37,835 bases of DNA from an uncultured Clostridia bacterium (GCA_944393605.1 CALYAO010000092.1:1-37835), one strand, 5' to 3'. Counted from the first letter of the stretch, positions 1-7,803 are shown. Made by a program: numbers and translations. Notes: generated from the sequence alone by a model not told the origin.

Positions 1-135
1 AGGCAGGAACAGCAGCGTGAGGACCCAGGAGATTGTTTGGAGCGGGGACTTGCGTTTGTGGAAGATGACGGAGAGGATGGCAATGATTTGCACCAACCAA
101 ATGAGAGAGGGGACAAGCCCCCAAGACAGCCACAT
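1..135 (-). CDS. cls: Cardiolipin synthase, N-terminal fragment (cut by window edge)
   Basis: Only the first 45 codons lie in the window. The translation starts MWLSWGLVPSLIWL and continues through a hydrophobic stretch into an IFHKRKSP motif and a second hydrophobic segment ending LLFLP. Two membrane helices with a charged hinge before a tryptophan match the PLDc_N domain at the front of bacterial cardiolipin synthases, membrane enzymes that condense phosphatidylglycerol into cardiolipin. The ATG at 133-135 follows a GGAGGA ribosome site at the right distance. It lies about 21 bases after the PHP gene stop on the same strand, so the two are probably co-transcribed. The catalytic HKD motifs are outside the window, so another PLDc_N membrane protein cannot be excluded. 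Confidence 0.72.
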   Translation of the reverse strand, partial: MWLSWGLVPSLIWLVQIIAILSVIFHKRKSPLQTISWVLTLLFLP

Positions 136-156
136 AGATGTCCTCCGTAAATCAGA

Positions 157-864
157 TTACCGCAGATAGGCAAACAGCGCGGCCGCTGACCTTTCCGAAA
201 GCGGGAGCGCATGCTCCGCTTCCGAGATGTCCTCCAAATAATGGGCGTCGGAGGCTTGCACAGTCCGATATCTGTGAAGAAAGGGGTAGGCCGCATGTGC
301 TTCCGCGGGGGTGATGTGCCGGGACAGCTCGGCGGCGGTGAAGCCGAGCGCCTCGGGAATTTCGCCAAAGTTTGTCACCAGGCTGTATGCGGTGCGGTCG
401 ATGTGCGCAGGGTATACAATGGCCCCCCAGCTTTGCAGCAGGGGCAGGCAGTCGTAAATGGATACTGTGAGGGCGGACAGCAGCATGCGCGGTTCGGTAC
501 CAATGACGGTATCCTGCGCGTCAAACAACAGCTGTTCCCCCAGAATATCGGGCTGGTTGGGCAGGGGGAGTGCATGCGCCCGTGCCCAGGCATCCGCTTT
601 GGCAGCGGTAGCAAGATCGGGAAACAGGCACACAAAGTGAACCTCCTCGCTGGTTTCCAGTTCCATGCCCGGGATGCATATCAGCCCGGCCTGGTTCGCG
701 CATGCTGCAACCGCCGCGACATTCCCGGTGGTGTTGTGATCGGTGATAGCGATGATGTCCAATCCTTTGAGCACCGCCATATTCACGATGTTGTTGGGGG
801 TCATGTCCGCATCCCCGCAAGGGGACAGGCCGGTATGTATATGCAGGTCACAGAACACATCCAT
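157..864 (-). CDS. PHP-domain metal-dependent phosphoesterase
   Basis: This 235-residue protein carries the PHP metal-site motifs in order: LHIHTGLSPCG near the N-terminus, AITDHN, GMELETSEEVHF, YPAHIDR and a C-terminal ASDAHYLEDI. PHP proteins bind two or three divalent metals and hydrolyse phosphoesters, and the stand-alone ones act on nucleotides or sugar phosphates; the substrate here is not predictable. The start at 862-864 (MDVFCDLHIHT) is chosen because GGGAGG lies eight bases upstream and the family begins just before the HxH motif. A longer in-frame extension runs into the veg terminator and is unlikely to be translated. It lies downstream of veg and upstream of the cardiolipin synthase gene. 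I see no convincing promoter between 865 and 940. Confidence 0.85.
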   Translation of the reverse strand: MDVFCDLHIHTGLSPCGDADMTPNNIVNMAVLKGLDIIAITDHNTTGNVAAVAACANQAGLICIPGMELETSEEVHFVCLFPDLATAAKADAWARAHALPLPNQPDILGEQLLFDAQDTVIGTEPRMLLSALTVSIYDCLPLLQSWGAIVYPAHIDRTAYSLVTNFGEIPEALGFTAAELSRHITPAEAHAAYPFLHRYRTVQASDAHYLEDISEAEHALPLSERSAAALFAYLR

Positions 865-940
865 CAGCTGCGCCTCCCATCTGATAGCTTCAGTATGCCC
901 AAAAGCAATGCATCCATGCGGGCATCCCGTTTTGAAAAAT

Positions 941-973
941 AAAAAAACCGCAGGCCTTAAAAAAAGCCTGCGG
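941..973 (-). terminator. Rho-independent terminator after veg
   Basis: An 8-bp perfect stem (948-955 with 966-973, CCGCAGGC/GCCTGCGG) with an A/T loop is followed on the minus strand by seven T residues. It sits 11 bases beyond the veg stop codon. Confidence 0.9.
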
Positions 974-984
974 CGGAACAATTA

Positions 985-1254
985 TCAAACCAGTTCGTTG
1001 CCGTTTGGCAGCGTAATCTCAATGGTGTTGGTCAGCACGTCCGCATAGGAGAAGCAGACCGTCCGCGTGGTATCCGCATATTCCGATACGTTGTCCAGCT
1101 TGACGGTGAAGATAGAAGGGTAGGTACTTTCCAAAATACCATGACGGACAACAACGCGCTTTCTGCCCTTCTTTGCAGTAAGTTTGATTTTTTGACCAAT
1201 ATGGCCGTTTAAGGACTCTTTGACCTTGTTTAAATCATTCTTTTCGATCAACAC
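985..1254 (-). CDS. veg: Veg family protein
   Basis: This 89-residue protein resembles Bacillus subtilis Veg: a helical LNKVKESLNGHIG start, a basic KLTAKKGRKRVVVRHG stretch, then the diagnostic ILESTYPSIFTVKLD and CFSYADVLTNTIEI. Veg is a small, highly expressed Firmicutes protein with a beta-barrel fold; in B. subtilis it promotes biofilm matrix expression and affects spore germination. An ATG 32 codons further upstream lies inside the promoter -35 box, so it cannot be the start. I chose the GTG at 1252-1254, five bases after AAGGGG; a TTG one codon later is possible. It is monocistronic, with a strong promoter and a terminator. Confidence 0.88.
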   Translation of the reverse strand: MLIEKNDLNKVKESLNGHIGQKIKLTAKKGRKRVVVRHGILESTYPSIFTVKLDNVSEYADTTRTVCFSYADVLTNTIEITLPNGNELV

Positions 1255-1321
1255 CGACACCCCTTTGCTTTTGTAAAATAGCGGAAAAATGTTCCAACTC
1301 TGCCACGTTTCCACTATTTTT

Positions 1322-1350
1322 ATTGTACCACGTTGGTGACAAGATGTCAA
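1322..1350 (-). promoter_or_regulatory. Sigma-A promoter of veg
   Basis: On the minus strand a perfect TTGACA (1345-1350) is separated by exactly 17 bases from TACAAT (1322-1327). This is the same -35, spacing and -10 as the well-known B. subtilis veg promoter. The expected leader is about 60 bases. Confidence 0.92.
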
Positions 1351-1423
1351 GCAAAATGTTACAGAATTGATATAAAATTGTCACAAATCCTTCATATGGG
1401 TGTCATATTGACGTTACATTCGT

Positions 1424-2611
1424 CTATGCGTCTTTCAAGAACGCTTCCAGGCGATCCAGCCCCGCCTGGATGGTTTCCATGCTGGTGGCATAGGACCAGC
1501 GGACGTAGTCATCCGCGCCGAAGCCGCTGCAGGGAACCAGCGCGAGCTTTGCCTTTTCCAGCAGCACATCACAGAGGTCATCGGAGGTTTGGATCAATCT
1601 GCCCCCCAGCGTTTTGCCTTTTAGCGCATGGATGTTCATGAGCACATAGAACGCGCCGTGCGGCATGAGGCAGGAGACGCCGTCGATCTGGTTGATGCGA
1701 TTGACCATGTAGTCCCGGCGCTCCTGGAATGCCTTCTTCATGGCGGCAATCTCTTCCTGGCCGCCGCCCAGCGCGGCAAGTGCCGCGGCCTGCGCGATGG
1801 AGTTGGGGTTGGAGGTCGCATGGGACTGCAGGTTGGCCATGACCTTGGCGAGCGCGGCGTTGGATGCGGTATACCCAATGCGCCAACCTGTCATGGCATA
1901 GGTCTTGGAAACCCCGTTGACAACAATGGTCCGCTCTTTGATCTCCTCCCCCAGAGCCGCAATGGATACATGCTTGCCTTCGTAAATAAGGTGTTCATAG
2001 ATCTCGTCCGATATGACGTATAAATCATGCTTTACCGCAATCTCCGCAATCTGGCGCAGCTCCTCTTCGGTATACACCATCCCGGTGGGATTGGAGGGAC
2101 TGTTGATGACGATGGCGCGCGTTTTGGGCCCGACGAGCGCATCCAAATCAGCAGCGGTAAATTTGAAGAGGTTTTCCTCAGTGGTAGGCAGGAACACGGG
2201 GACCCCGTGTGCGATCTTGACCATTTCGGGATAACTCACCCAGTAGGGCGCGGGGATGATCACCTCGTCACCCGGATCACAGATGGCCTCAAAGGTGTTG
2301 ACCAGCGAATGTTTCGCACCGTTGCTCACCACAATCTGCGCGGGCTCGTAGTCCAGCCCGTTTTCCTCTTTGAACTTTTTGCAGATGGCCTGCCGGAGCT
2401 CCATGGTGCCCGCAGCGGGCGTATACTTGGTTTTGCCATCTAGAATGGCCTGGATGGCCGCGTCTTTGATATACTGCGGTGTATCAAAATCGGGCTCTCC
2501 CGCGCCGAAGCCGACGATGTCCACGCCCGCCGCCTTCATCGCCTTGGCCTTCGCGTCGATCGCCAGCGTGGACGACGGACTGATGCTGCTCACTCTTTCC
2601 GAAATATGCAT
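1424..2611 (-). CDS. Class I pyridoxal-phosphate aminotransferase (aspartate aminotransferase type)
   Basis: This 395-residue protein is full length for the I-gamma aspartate aminotransferase subgroup. It shows GFGAGEPDFDTP near residue 35, NSPSNPTGMVY at 170-180, SDEIYEHL at 201-208, the cofactor-binding lysine K236 in NGVSKTYAMTGWR, and the carboxylate-binding arginine R371 in VRWSYA. The family moves an amino group between aspartate or related amino acids and 2-oxoglutarate in the cytoplasm. The start at 2609-2611 (MHISERV) follows AGGGAAGG by seven bases; an upstream extension would run through the promoter. It has its own promoter. Exact substrate preference (aspartate, prephenate or aromatic) is not readable. 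Confidence 0.9.
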   Translation of the reverse strand: MHISERVSSISPSSTLAIDAKAKAMKAAGVDIVGFGAGEPDFDTPQYIKDAAIQAILDGKTKYTPAAGTMELRQAICKKFKEENGLDYEPAQIVVSNGAKHSLVNTFEAICDPGDEVIIPAPYWVSYPEMVKIAHGVPVFLPTTEENLFKFTAADLDALVGPKTRAIVINSPSNPTGMVYTEEELRQIAEIAVKHDLYVISDEIYEHLIYEGKHVSIAALGEEIKERTIVVNGVSKTYAMTGWRIGYTASNAALAKVMANLQSHATSNPNSIAQAAALAALGGGQEEIAAMKKAFQERRDYMVNRINQIDGVSCLMPHGAFYVLMNIHALKGKTLGGRLIQTSDDLCDVLLEKAKLALVPCSGFGADDYVRWSYATSMETIQAGLDRLEAFLKDA

Positions 2612-2686
2612 TTTGAAACCTTCCCTCCAATATTGTTGGAACGGCTTTTTGTCTGTACAAAACCGCCCGTTTTCATCACTCTGTAT

Positions 2687-2715
2687 ATCATAATACAAAA
2701 CAAAGGAAAATGCAA
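2687..2715 (-). promoter_or_regulatory. Sigma-A promoter of the aminotransferase gene
   Basis: Minus strand TTGCAT (2710-2715), 17-base spacer, TATGAT (2687-2692). It gives a leader of about 70 bases ending in the ribosome site before 2611. Confidence 0.82.
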
Positions 2716-2740
2716 CAACTTTTTCTGTTTTTTTCATATT

Positions 2741-3682
2741 TTATACCAAGTTTTCAATAAAACGCAGAAAATTCCCATGTGTGATATCTTGAATGCACTG
2801 GGCGTCCAGGCCGTTTTTGCGCATTTCATCCACAAGGACATGCCAACTGGCAGCATTTTGCATTTGAAATACGGGAGCGTCCATTCCATCAAAATCTGCC
2901 CCCAGGCCAATGGCCTTGGCACCGTCCAGCGCAAGGAAGTGCGCGATGTGACGGTATACATCTGCGGGACCGCAGGGCAGGCCGCCGTCCCGCACAAACG
3001 CGCTGTACAGGTTGATGCCGCACACGCCGCCCGCCTCCGCCAGCAGGCGAAACTGATCATCCGATAGGTTGCGCCGGTGGCCGCAGATGGCCTGTGCATT
3101 GGAGTGGGTGGCGCAGACGGGCTGGGTGGAGAGAGAAAGCACGTCATAAACCCCCCGAACCGACAGGTGGGATACGTCGATTGCCATGCCGAGGGCATTC
3201 ATCTCCCGCACCACTTGCCGGCCAAACGGCGTAAGGCCGCCGCCTTCTTTTGTGCCGATGCCGTCCGCCAGCTCGTTGCGCCCATTCCATGTGAGGGTCA
3301 GAAAACGGACGCCTTTTTCGTAAAACCGATGGAGATTGTCCAGGTCTCCGCCCAGTGCCGCGCCGTCCTCGATGGCCAGCAGCGCTGCGAGCTTGTGGGC
3401 GCGGAGTGCGGCATGCACTTCGTTGGCGTTGCGGCACAGGGCGGCGTAATTGGAATTTGTTTCCAATCCTTGTGTCAGATTGTCCAAAATAGCATGTGCA
3501 CGCTGTGTGGGATCGGAGAATCGTTCGGTGTCAATCCAGGCTGCGAACACCTGCACGTAGCCGCCATATCCTTCGATTTGACGGAGAGAGAATTGCCCGC
3601 TGTTGTCAAACAGGCCTTCCCCGCGGTCCAAGATGGCGCTGGCGGTGTCGCAATGTGCATCGAAGATAATGGTATCCTGCAT
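2741..3682 (-). CDS. Membrane dipeptidase, peptidase family M19
   Basis: This 313-residue protein has the dinuclear zinc ligands of renal-type dipeptidases: H10 and D12 in DAHCDT, E105 in LLAIEDGAAL, H172 in DVSHLS and H193 in ATHSNA, followed by NLSDDQ and a GADFDG motif near 261-266. The family cleaves dipeptides, including D-amino-acid-containing ones, and some members hydrolyse beta-lactams. No signal peptide is visible, so it is probably cytoplasmic. The ATG follows AGGAGG by nine bases. A hairpin lies directly upstream of the ribosome site and leaves no room for a promoter, so expression probably depends on read-through from yraN. Confidence 0.9.
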   Translation of the reverse strand: MQDTIIFDAHCDTASAILDRGEGLFDNSGQFSLRQIEGYGGYVQVFAAWIDTERFSDPTQRAHAILDNLTQGLETNSNYAALCRNANEVHAALRAHKLAALLAIEDGAALGGDLDNLHRFYEKGVRFLTLTWNGRNELADGIGTKEGGGLTPFGRQVVREMNALGMAIDVSHLSVRGVYDVLSLSTQPVCATHSNAQAICGHRRNLSDDQFRLLAEAGGVCGINLYSAFVRDGGLPCGPADVYRHIAHFLALDGAKAIGLGADFDGMDAPVFQMQNAASWHVLVDEMRKNGLDAQCIQDITHGNFLRFIENLV

Positions 3683-3701
3683 GGGCAGCTTCCTCCTGCT
3701 G

Positions 3702-3725
3702 AAAAACCACGCGATGGGCGTGGTT
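3702..3725 (-). terminator. Hairpin between yraN and the dipeptidase gene
   Basis: An 8-bp stem (3705-3712 with 3718-3725, AACCACGC/GCGTGGTT) with a 5-base loop is followed on the minus strand by five T residues. It could terminate the rbgA-rnhB-yraN transcript, or act as a partial terminator in front of the dipeptidase, whose ribosome site starts a few bases later. Confidence 0.6.
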
Positions 3726-3762
3726 GGTCTGGTGGTGTATGTATATGCCTGGGACAGGGCCG

Positions 3763-4122
3763 CTATGCGGGACGGAAGGCGTCGGGCAGATGCCGGATGC
3801 CGGTAGGCCGGCCGGCGGTCAGCAGCACTTCCACCACATCAAACCGGTACATGCCGCCGGGGTCATGTGCCTGCAGCCAGACGTATGCGGTCTGGATGAT
3901 CTTCTCCTGCTTGCGCGGGGTTACCGCCTCACAGGGCAGACCGTACTGCACCGATTCCCGCGCCTTGACCTCCACAAAGGCGGTTATCTCTCCGCATTGC
4001 GCGATGATGTCGATTTCCCCATAACGGGAATGGAAGTTGCGCGCCAGGATGGTGTACCCCTCCTGTTCCAGCAGGGCACATGCCGCATCCTCTCCGCGGG
4101 CGCCCGCTTCACGCCTGCGCAT
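3763..4122 (-). CDS. yraN: YraN/UPF0102 family endonuclease-fold protein
   Basis: A 119-residue protein with the UPF0102 signature: GARGEDAACALLEQEGYTIL, then RYGEIDIIA and FVEVKARES. These acidic and lysine residues form the metal site of the restriction-endonuclease-like (Holliday-junction resolvase type) fold. The cellular role of the family is not established. Two in-frame ATGs are available: I chose the second (4120-4122) because GGGAGG lies about eight bases upstream, whereas the first (4126-4128) is only two bases from it. The gene overlaps the end of rnhB, the common neighbour of yraN in Firmicutes, so they are translationally coupled. Confidence 0.86.
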   Translation of the reverse strand: MRRREAGARGEDAACALLEQEGYTILARNFHSRYGEIDIIAQCGEITAFVEVKARESVQYGLPCEAVTPRKQEKIIQTAYVWLQAHDPGGMYRFDVVEVLLTAGRPTGIRHLPDAFRPA

Positions 4123-4732
4123 GACCATCCCCTCCCAGCGGGATGCGGGTCAAAAAGGACATGCGATGGATGGGGCAGGGGCCCACCGCCTGCAACTGGT
4201 CCCGGTGCGCCTTGCTGCCATACCCCTTGTTGCGCTCAAAGGCATATCCCGGATATTTTTCTGCCATCTCCACCATGTACCGGTCCCGCGTCACTTTGGC
4301 CACAATGGAGGCTGCCGCGATGGCCTGGCTGGTGGCATCCCCCTTGACTACGCAGATGTGCGGGCAGGAGATGCCGGGGTCCCCGTTGCCGTCCACCAGG
4401 ACATACTCGGGAGGTACTATGAGGCCCGCCACCGCCTCCCGCATGGCGCGGAAGGTGGCCTGCAGGATGTTGATTTCGTCGATCACCTGTGCGCTCACGG
4501 ATGCCACGTTCCATGCGACGGCATGCGCCGTGATGACATCATACAGCGCTTCCCGCTTCTTTTCGGTCAGCTTTTTGGAGTCGTTGATGCGCTCGTCGTA
4601 AAAATCGGGGGGCAGGATGACCGCCGCCGCATACACGTCCCCCGCGAGGGGGCCGCGGCCCACCTCGTCCACGCCCGCAAGGTTGCGGATGCCCGTTTGG
4701 TAAAACGTCTGGTCATACGCGTGCAGCGTCAT
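4109..4732 (-). CDS. rnhB: Ribonuclease HII
   Basis: This 207-residue enzyme removes RNA from RNA/DNA hybrids and single ribonucleotides from DNA. It has the N-terminal AGVDEVGRGPLAG motif with the first catalytic Asp-Glu pair, LVDGNGDP in the middle, and IAAASIVAKVTRDR with the further acidic residue, then the GYGSKAHRD segment specific to type 2 RNase H. Its ATG overlaps the rbgA stop as ATGA, and its end overlaps yraN, so rbgA-rnhB-yraN is one translationally coupled unit. GGAGGA lies just upstream. Confidence 0.95.
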   Translation of the reverse strand: MTLHAYDQTFYQTGIRNLAGVDEVGRGPLAGDVYAAAVILPPDFYDERINDSKKLTEKKREALYDVITAHAVAWNVASVSAQVIDEINILQATFRAMREAVAGLIVPPEYVLVDGNGDPGISCPHICVVKGDATSQAIAAASIVAKVTRDRYMVEMAEKYPGYAFERNKGYGSKAHRDQLQAVGPCPIHRMSFLTRIPLGGDGHAQA

Positions 4733-5595
4733 GCCTCTTCCTCCTCTCCTGGGTGTTCCAACGTGATGCGGCCCAGCTTGCCGCCCCGGAACTCGTCTAA
4801 CAGGACGTTGGCGGCACGCAGCGTGTCGATCTCTCCGCCCGACACCACAAAGCCGCGCTTTCTGCCCACCAGCGTGAGCAGCTCGTAATCGGACAGGCCG
4901 CTGGTGTCCTCTGGCAGTTTATACCGTGCCGCAAGCTGGGCAGGGTAGCGGGTGCGCAGGAAGGCGAGCAGGTAGCATGCGAGTTCCTCGGTATCTAGAA
5001 TGTCGTCCTTGATGGAGCCCACGAACGCAAGCCGGCGGCCCACCGCCTGGCTTTCAAACTTGGGCCACAGGATGCCGGGGGTGTCGAGGAGCTCCATGCC
5101 CTTGCGGAGCCGCACCCACTGCTTGCTGCGCGTCACGCCGGGACGGTCCCCCACCTGTGCGCTCCCGCGCCCTGCCAGCTTGTTGATCACGGAGGACTTG
5201 CCCACGTTGGGGATACCTACCACCATGACCTTGATGGTGCGCCCTGCCATGCCCTTCGCGGCGCGCTCTGCCAGCTTGTCCGCCAGCACGGCCTGTATTT
5301 TGCTCACTACGGCGTTTAGGTTGGCTGCGTGCGCCGCGTCCACCGACATGGCAGGGATGCCTTCAGCGGCGAACCAGGAAAGCCATGCCTTGGTGGCGTC
5401 CTCGTCCGCGAGGTCGGCCTTGTTCAGGAGCACCAGCCGCGGCTTGCCCCGTGTGAGCTCGTCGATCTCGGGATTGCGGCTGGACAGCGGCAGGCGCGCA
5501 TCCAGCAACTCCACCACGATGTCAATGAGCTTCATCTGTTCACCTATCATGCGCCGGGTTTTGGCCATGTGCCCCGGGAACCATTGTACCTGCAT
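4729..5595 (-). CDS. rbgA: Ribosome biogenesis GTPase RbgA (YlqF)
   Basis: This 288-residue protein is a circularly permuted GTPase: G4 (LLNKADL) comes before G1 (GIPNVGKSSVINKL) and G3 (DTPGILWP). The N-terminal MQVQWFPGHMAKTRR is diagnostic of RbgA/YlqF, which promotes late maturation of the 50S subunit. The C-terminal helical domain (about residues 175-280) is present. I chose the start at 5593-5595 because AGGAGG lies about ten bases upstream and the family begins at this point; a longer reading frame would run into the RNase P RNA. The pairing with rnhB is classical. I see no promoter between rnpB and this gene. Confidence 0.94.
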   Translation of the reverse strand: MQVQWFPGHMAKTRRMIGEQMKLIDIVVELLDARLPLSSRNPEIDELTRGKPRLVLLNKADLADEDATKAWLSWFAAEGIPAMSVDAAHAANLNAVVSKIQAVLADKLAERAAKGMAGRTIKVMVVGIPNVGKSSVINKLAGRGSAQVGDRPGVTRSKQWVRLRKGMELLDTPGILWPKFESQAVGRRLAFVGSIKDDILDTEELACYLLAFLRTRYPAQLAARYKLPEDTSGLSDYELLTLVGRKRGFVVSGGEIDTLRAANVLLDEFRGGKLGRITLEHPGEEEEA

Positions 5596-5615
5596 CGGGA
5601 TTCTTCCTCCTTGGC

Positions 5616-5655
5616 AAAACTCCCCCGGAATGCGTCCAGCGCATGCACGGGGGAG
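5616..5655 (-). terminator. Strong hairpin after RNase P RNA, before rbgA
   Basis: On the minus strand an 8-bp CTCCCCCG/CGGGGGAG stem (5648-5655 with 5620-5627) continues into an inner helix of five GC/AT pairs and is followed by TTTTG. It is the best candidate for the rnpB terminator, but the T run is short. rbgA has no other visible promoter, so some read-through is likely. Confidence 0.6.
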
Positions 5656-5670
5656 ACGGTTTTTCTTAAA

Positions 5671-6016
5671 AATGAGCAAGTCTATAAGCCGGGTTTTGTT
5701 TTGGATGATTATCTATCTAGGACGCATATTGCTATGCGCCTCCAGCCCCCGCCAAGCACAGGCATGCCGGGCCGGCTCAGCCTGCGCAAGCCAATACGGG
5801 GTTGCATCAGGTGGGGTTTACATAGCCGGTCAGTCGCCAGACCGCTGGTGCGCTCTTACCGCACCTTTCCACCATCGCCGGGTCGCCCCGGCAGTCTATT
5901 TCTGTTGCACTGTCCTTGGAGTCGCCTCCACTGGGAGTTACCCAGCACCCTGCCCTGCGATGCCCGGACTTTCCTCGTCGGCACAAGGCCGCCGCAACCA
6001 TCTGGCTTACTCATTT
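5671..6016 (-). ncRNA. rnpB: RNase P RNA, bacterial class A
   Basis: Read on the minus strand, the region contains the conserved class A core: GAGGAAAGTCCGGGC near the 5' end, ACAGAAA and GGTAAGAGCGCACC in the middle, and AACCCGGCTTATAGAC near the 3' end. A P1 helix closes the molecule: GAGTAAG (6006-6012) pairs with CTTGCTC (5674-5680), extended by AT pairs on both sides. The length of about 340 bases fits class A. It is the catalytic RNA that matures tRNA 5' ends together with RnpA. The 5' end overlaps the stop codon of rfbB. Exact ends are estimated from P1. Confidence 0.95.
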
Positions 6017-6994
6017 TTTGCTGTGGGTTACATACCAATCAATAGTATATCGCAGAAATGTATCGAAGTCAAGCGTGGGATGCCAGCCAAGCGTTTGGGT
6101 CAGCTTGGTGTGGTCTATGGCGTAGCGCCGGTCGTGCCCCGGGCGGTCTGCCACATGGGTGATGAGGGCCTCTGTGATGGCGCTGTCCACGGCATCGTGG
6201 AGATACGCGATGATGCGCTCCGCCAGCGCGCGGTTGGTCAGCTCGCAGTCCCCGCCCACGTTGTAAATCTCCCCGTCGGCCCCCTGCTGTGCGACCATTT
6301 GGATGGCGCGCACACTGTCCGCCGTCCCCACCCAGTCCCGCACCTGGGAGCCGTCCCCGTACAGGGGGATGGGCTGGTGGGCAAGCGCCCGGGTGATGGT
6401 GAGGGGGATGAGTTTTTCGGGATGCTGGCAGGGGCCGAAGTTGTTGGCCATCCGGACGATGCCAACAGGCAGCCCGTACGTCGTATGATAGGCCATCACC
6501 AACATGTCCGCTGCGGCCTTGCTGGCGGAGTAGGGGCTCCGGGGCGCAAGAGGAGATTGCTCGGTGAAACGGCCCGTTTGGGTGGCACCATATACCTCGT
6601 CGGTGGAGATCTGTACGAACCGCAGGGCGGCATTGCCCGCATCCCGCGCCCGCACGGCGCAGTCCAGCAGGGCCCCCGTGCCAGCCACGTTGGTCTGCAC
6701 AAACACCGCGGGCCCTGCAATGGAACGGTCCACATGGCTCTCCGCAGCAAAATGAACGATGCGCGCGGGGCGGTGTTTTGCCAGCAGATCGCCCACCAGC
6801 GTACCGTCTAAAATGTCCCCCCGCACAAAGGTGTACCGGTCGGTATCCGCCAAATCCCGCACGTTGTCCAGACTGCCCGCATAGGTCAGCTTGTCCAGGT
6901 TGACGATGTGGAGCGTGGGGTCGGCCTTCAGCATGTGGCGGATGAAGTGGGAGCCGATGAAACCCGCACCTCCCGTAACCAGCCACGTCCTCAT
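6011..6994 (-). CDS. rfbB: dTDP-glucose 4,6-dehydratase
   Basis: This 327-residue extended short-chain dehydrogenase has the NAD-binding GGAGFIGSHF motif, the catalytic STDEVYG (Asp-Glu pair of RmlB-type dehydratases), the YSASKAAAD Tyr-Lys pair, then NNFGP, HPEKLIPL and YGDGSQVRDW, which are typical of RfbB/RmlB. The reaction converts dTDP-glucose to dTDP-4-keto-6-deoxyglucose for rhamnose and related sugars. None of rmlA, rmlC or rmlD is beside it. Its ATG overlaps the coaX stop (ATGA). Its last codons contain the rnpB promoter and its TGA overlaps the RNase P RNA 5' end. Confidence 0.88.
   Translation of the reverse strand: MRTWLVTGGAGFIGSHFIRHMLKADPTLHIVNLDKLTYAGSLDNVRDLADTDRYTFVRGDILDGTLVGDLLAKHRPARIVHFAAESHVDRSIAGPAVFVQTNVAGTGALLDCAVRARDAGNAALRFVQISTDEVYGATQTGRFTEQSPLAPRSPYSASKAAADMLVMAYHTTYGLPVGIVRMANNFGPCQHPEKLIPLTITRALAHQPIPLYGDGSQVRDWVGTADSVRAIQMVAQQGADGEIYNVGGDCELTNRALAERIIAYLHDAVDSAITEALITHVADRPGHDRRYAIDHTKLTQTLGWHPTLDFDTFLRYTIDWYVTHSKK
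6044..6072 (-). promoter_or_regulatory. Sigma-A promoter of rnpB, inside rfbB
   Basis: Minus strand TTGACT (6067-6072), 17-base spacer, TATACT (6044-6049). It lies within the last codons of rfbB and about 30 bases upstream of P1 of RNase P RNA, so the primary transcript probably has a short 5' leader that is trimmed. Confidence 0.85.
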
Positions 6995-7773
6995 GCGGAT
7001 GCGCCTCCCGTCAGCCGCTCATAGATGAGCCGCAGGCCCTTGAGCGTGAGGTTGCGGTCGATGTGGGTAATGGTCTCCGATTCGGCGGAGATCATCTTGG
7101 CGAGGCCGCCCGTTGCCACCACATTGACGTCATCCGTCCCCAGCTCATTTGCCATGCGGCGCACGAGGTAGTCCACCGCGCCGATGTATCCAAACAGAAT
7201 ACCCGACTGCATGCCATGCACCGTGCCCCGTCCGATGACTGTTTCGGGGCGGACGATCTCAATGCGGGGGAGTTTGGCGGTCTTTTCCACCAGCGCGTCC
7301 ACCGCGACCTTGAGGCCGGGGTAAATGACGCCGCCCACATAGTCCCCCTCGCCGCTTACGGCACAGATGGTGGTCGCGGTGCCGAAGTCGATGATGAGCG
7401 CCGGCCCGCCATACAGCTCATACGCCGCAATGGCGTTGACCAATCGGTCCGCCCCCAGCTCAGCGGGGTTGTACAGCCGGATGCGCATGCCCAGGTCCAT
7501 CTGGTTGGTGACGATGATGGGCGTATGGTGAATATATTTTTTCATGGCATTTTCCATCGCATGCATGATGGGAGGGACAACGGAGGAGATGATGACCCCC
7601 GTGATGTCCGCAATGTGGATGCCCTCCAACAGCAGCATCTGGGTAAAAAACAGCCCCAGTTCGTCCGATGAGCGGTTCTTGTCCGTTGCCATGCGGAACT
7701 GCGCCTTTAGGGTCTCCCCCTCATAGACGCCGCCCACGATGTTGGTGTTGCCGATATCAATCACTAACAGCAT
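6991..7773 (-). CDS. coaX: Type III pantothenate kinase
   Basis: This 260-residue enzyme phosphorylates pantothenate, the first step of coenzyme A synthesis. It shows the ASKHA-fold phosphate motif MLLVIDIGNTNIVGGVYEG at the N-terminus, ELGADRLVNAIAAYE in the middle, IDFGTATT, and the GGVIYPGLKVAVDAL segment characteristic of CoaX. AGGAGG lies about nine bases before the ATG. It follows the metallophosphatase gene by 30 bases and overlaps rfbB, so it belongs to the operon driven from 8468-8496. Confidence 0.95.
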   Translation of the reverse strand: MLLVIDIGNTNIVGGVYEGETLKAQFRMATDKNRSSDELGLFFTQMLLLEGIHIADITGVIISSVVPPIMHAMENAMKKYIHHTPIIVTNQMDLGMRIRLYNPAELGADRLVNAIAAYELYGGPALIIDFGTATTICAVSGEGDYVGGVIYPGLKVAVDALVEKTAKLPRIEIVRPETVIGRGTVHGMQSGILFGYIGAVDYLVRRMANELGTDDVNVVATGGLAKMISAESETITHIDRNLTLKGLRLIYERLTGGASA

Positions 7774-7803
7774 GCTGGTTCCTCCTGTTTTCTGCCTTCC
7801 GCT

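Noticed and set aside
5671-6016. Short frames on both strands in this region considered as genes
   Set aside because: The region is RNase P RNA by its conserved core and P1 pairing.
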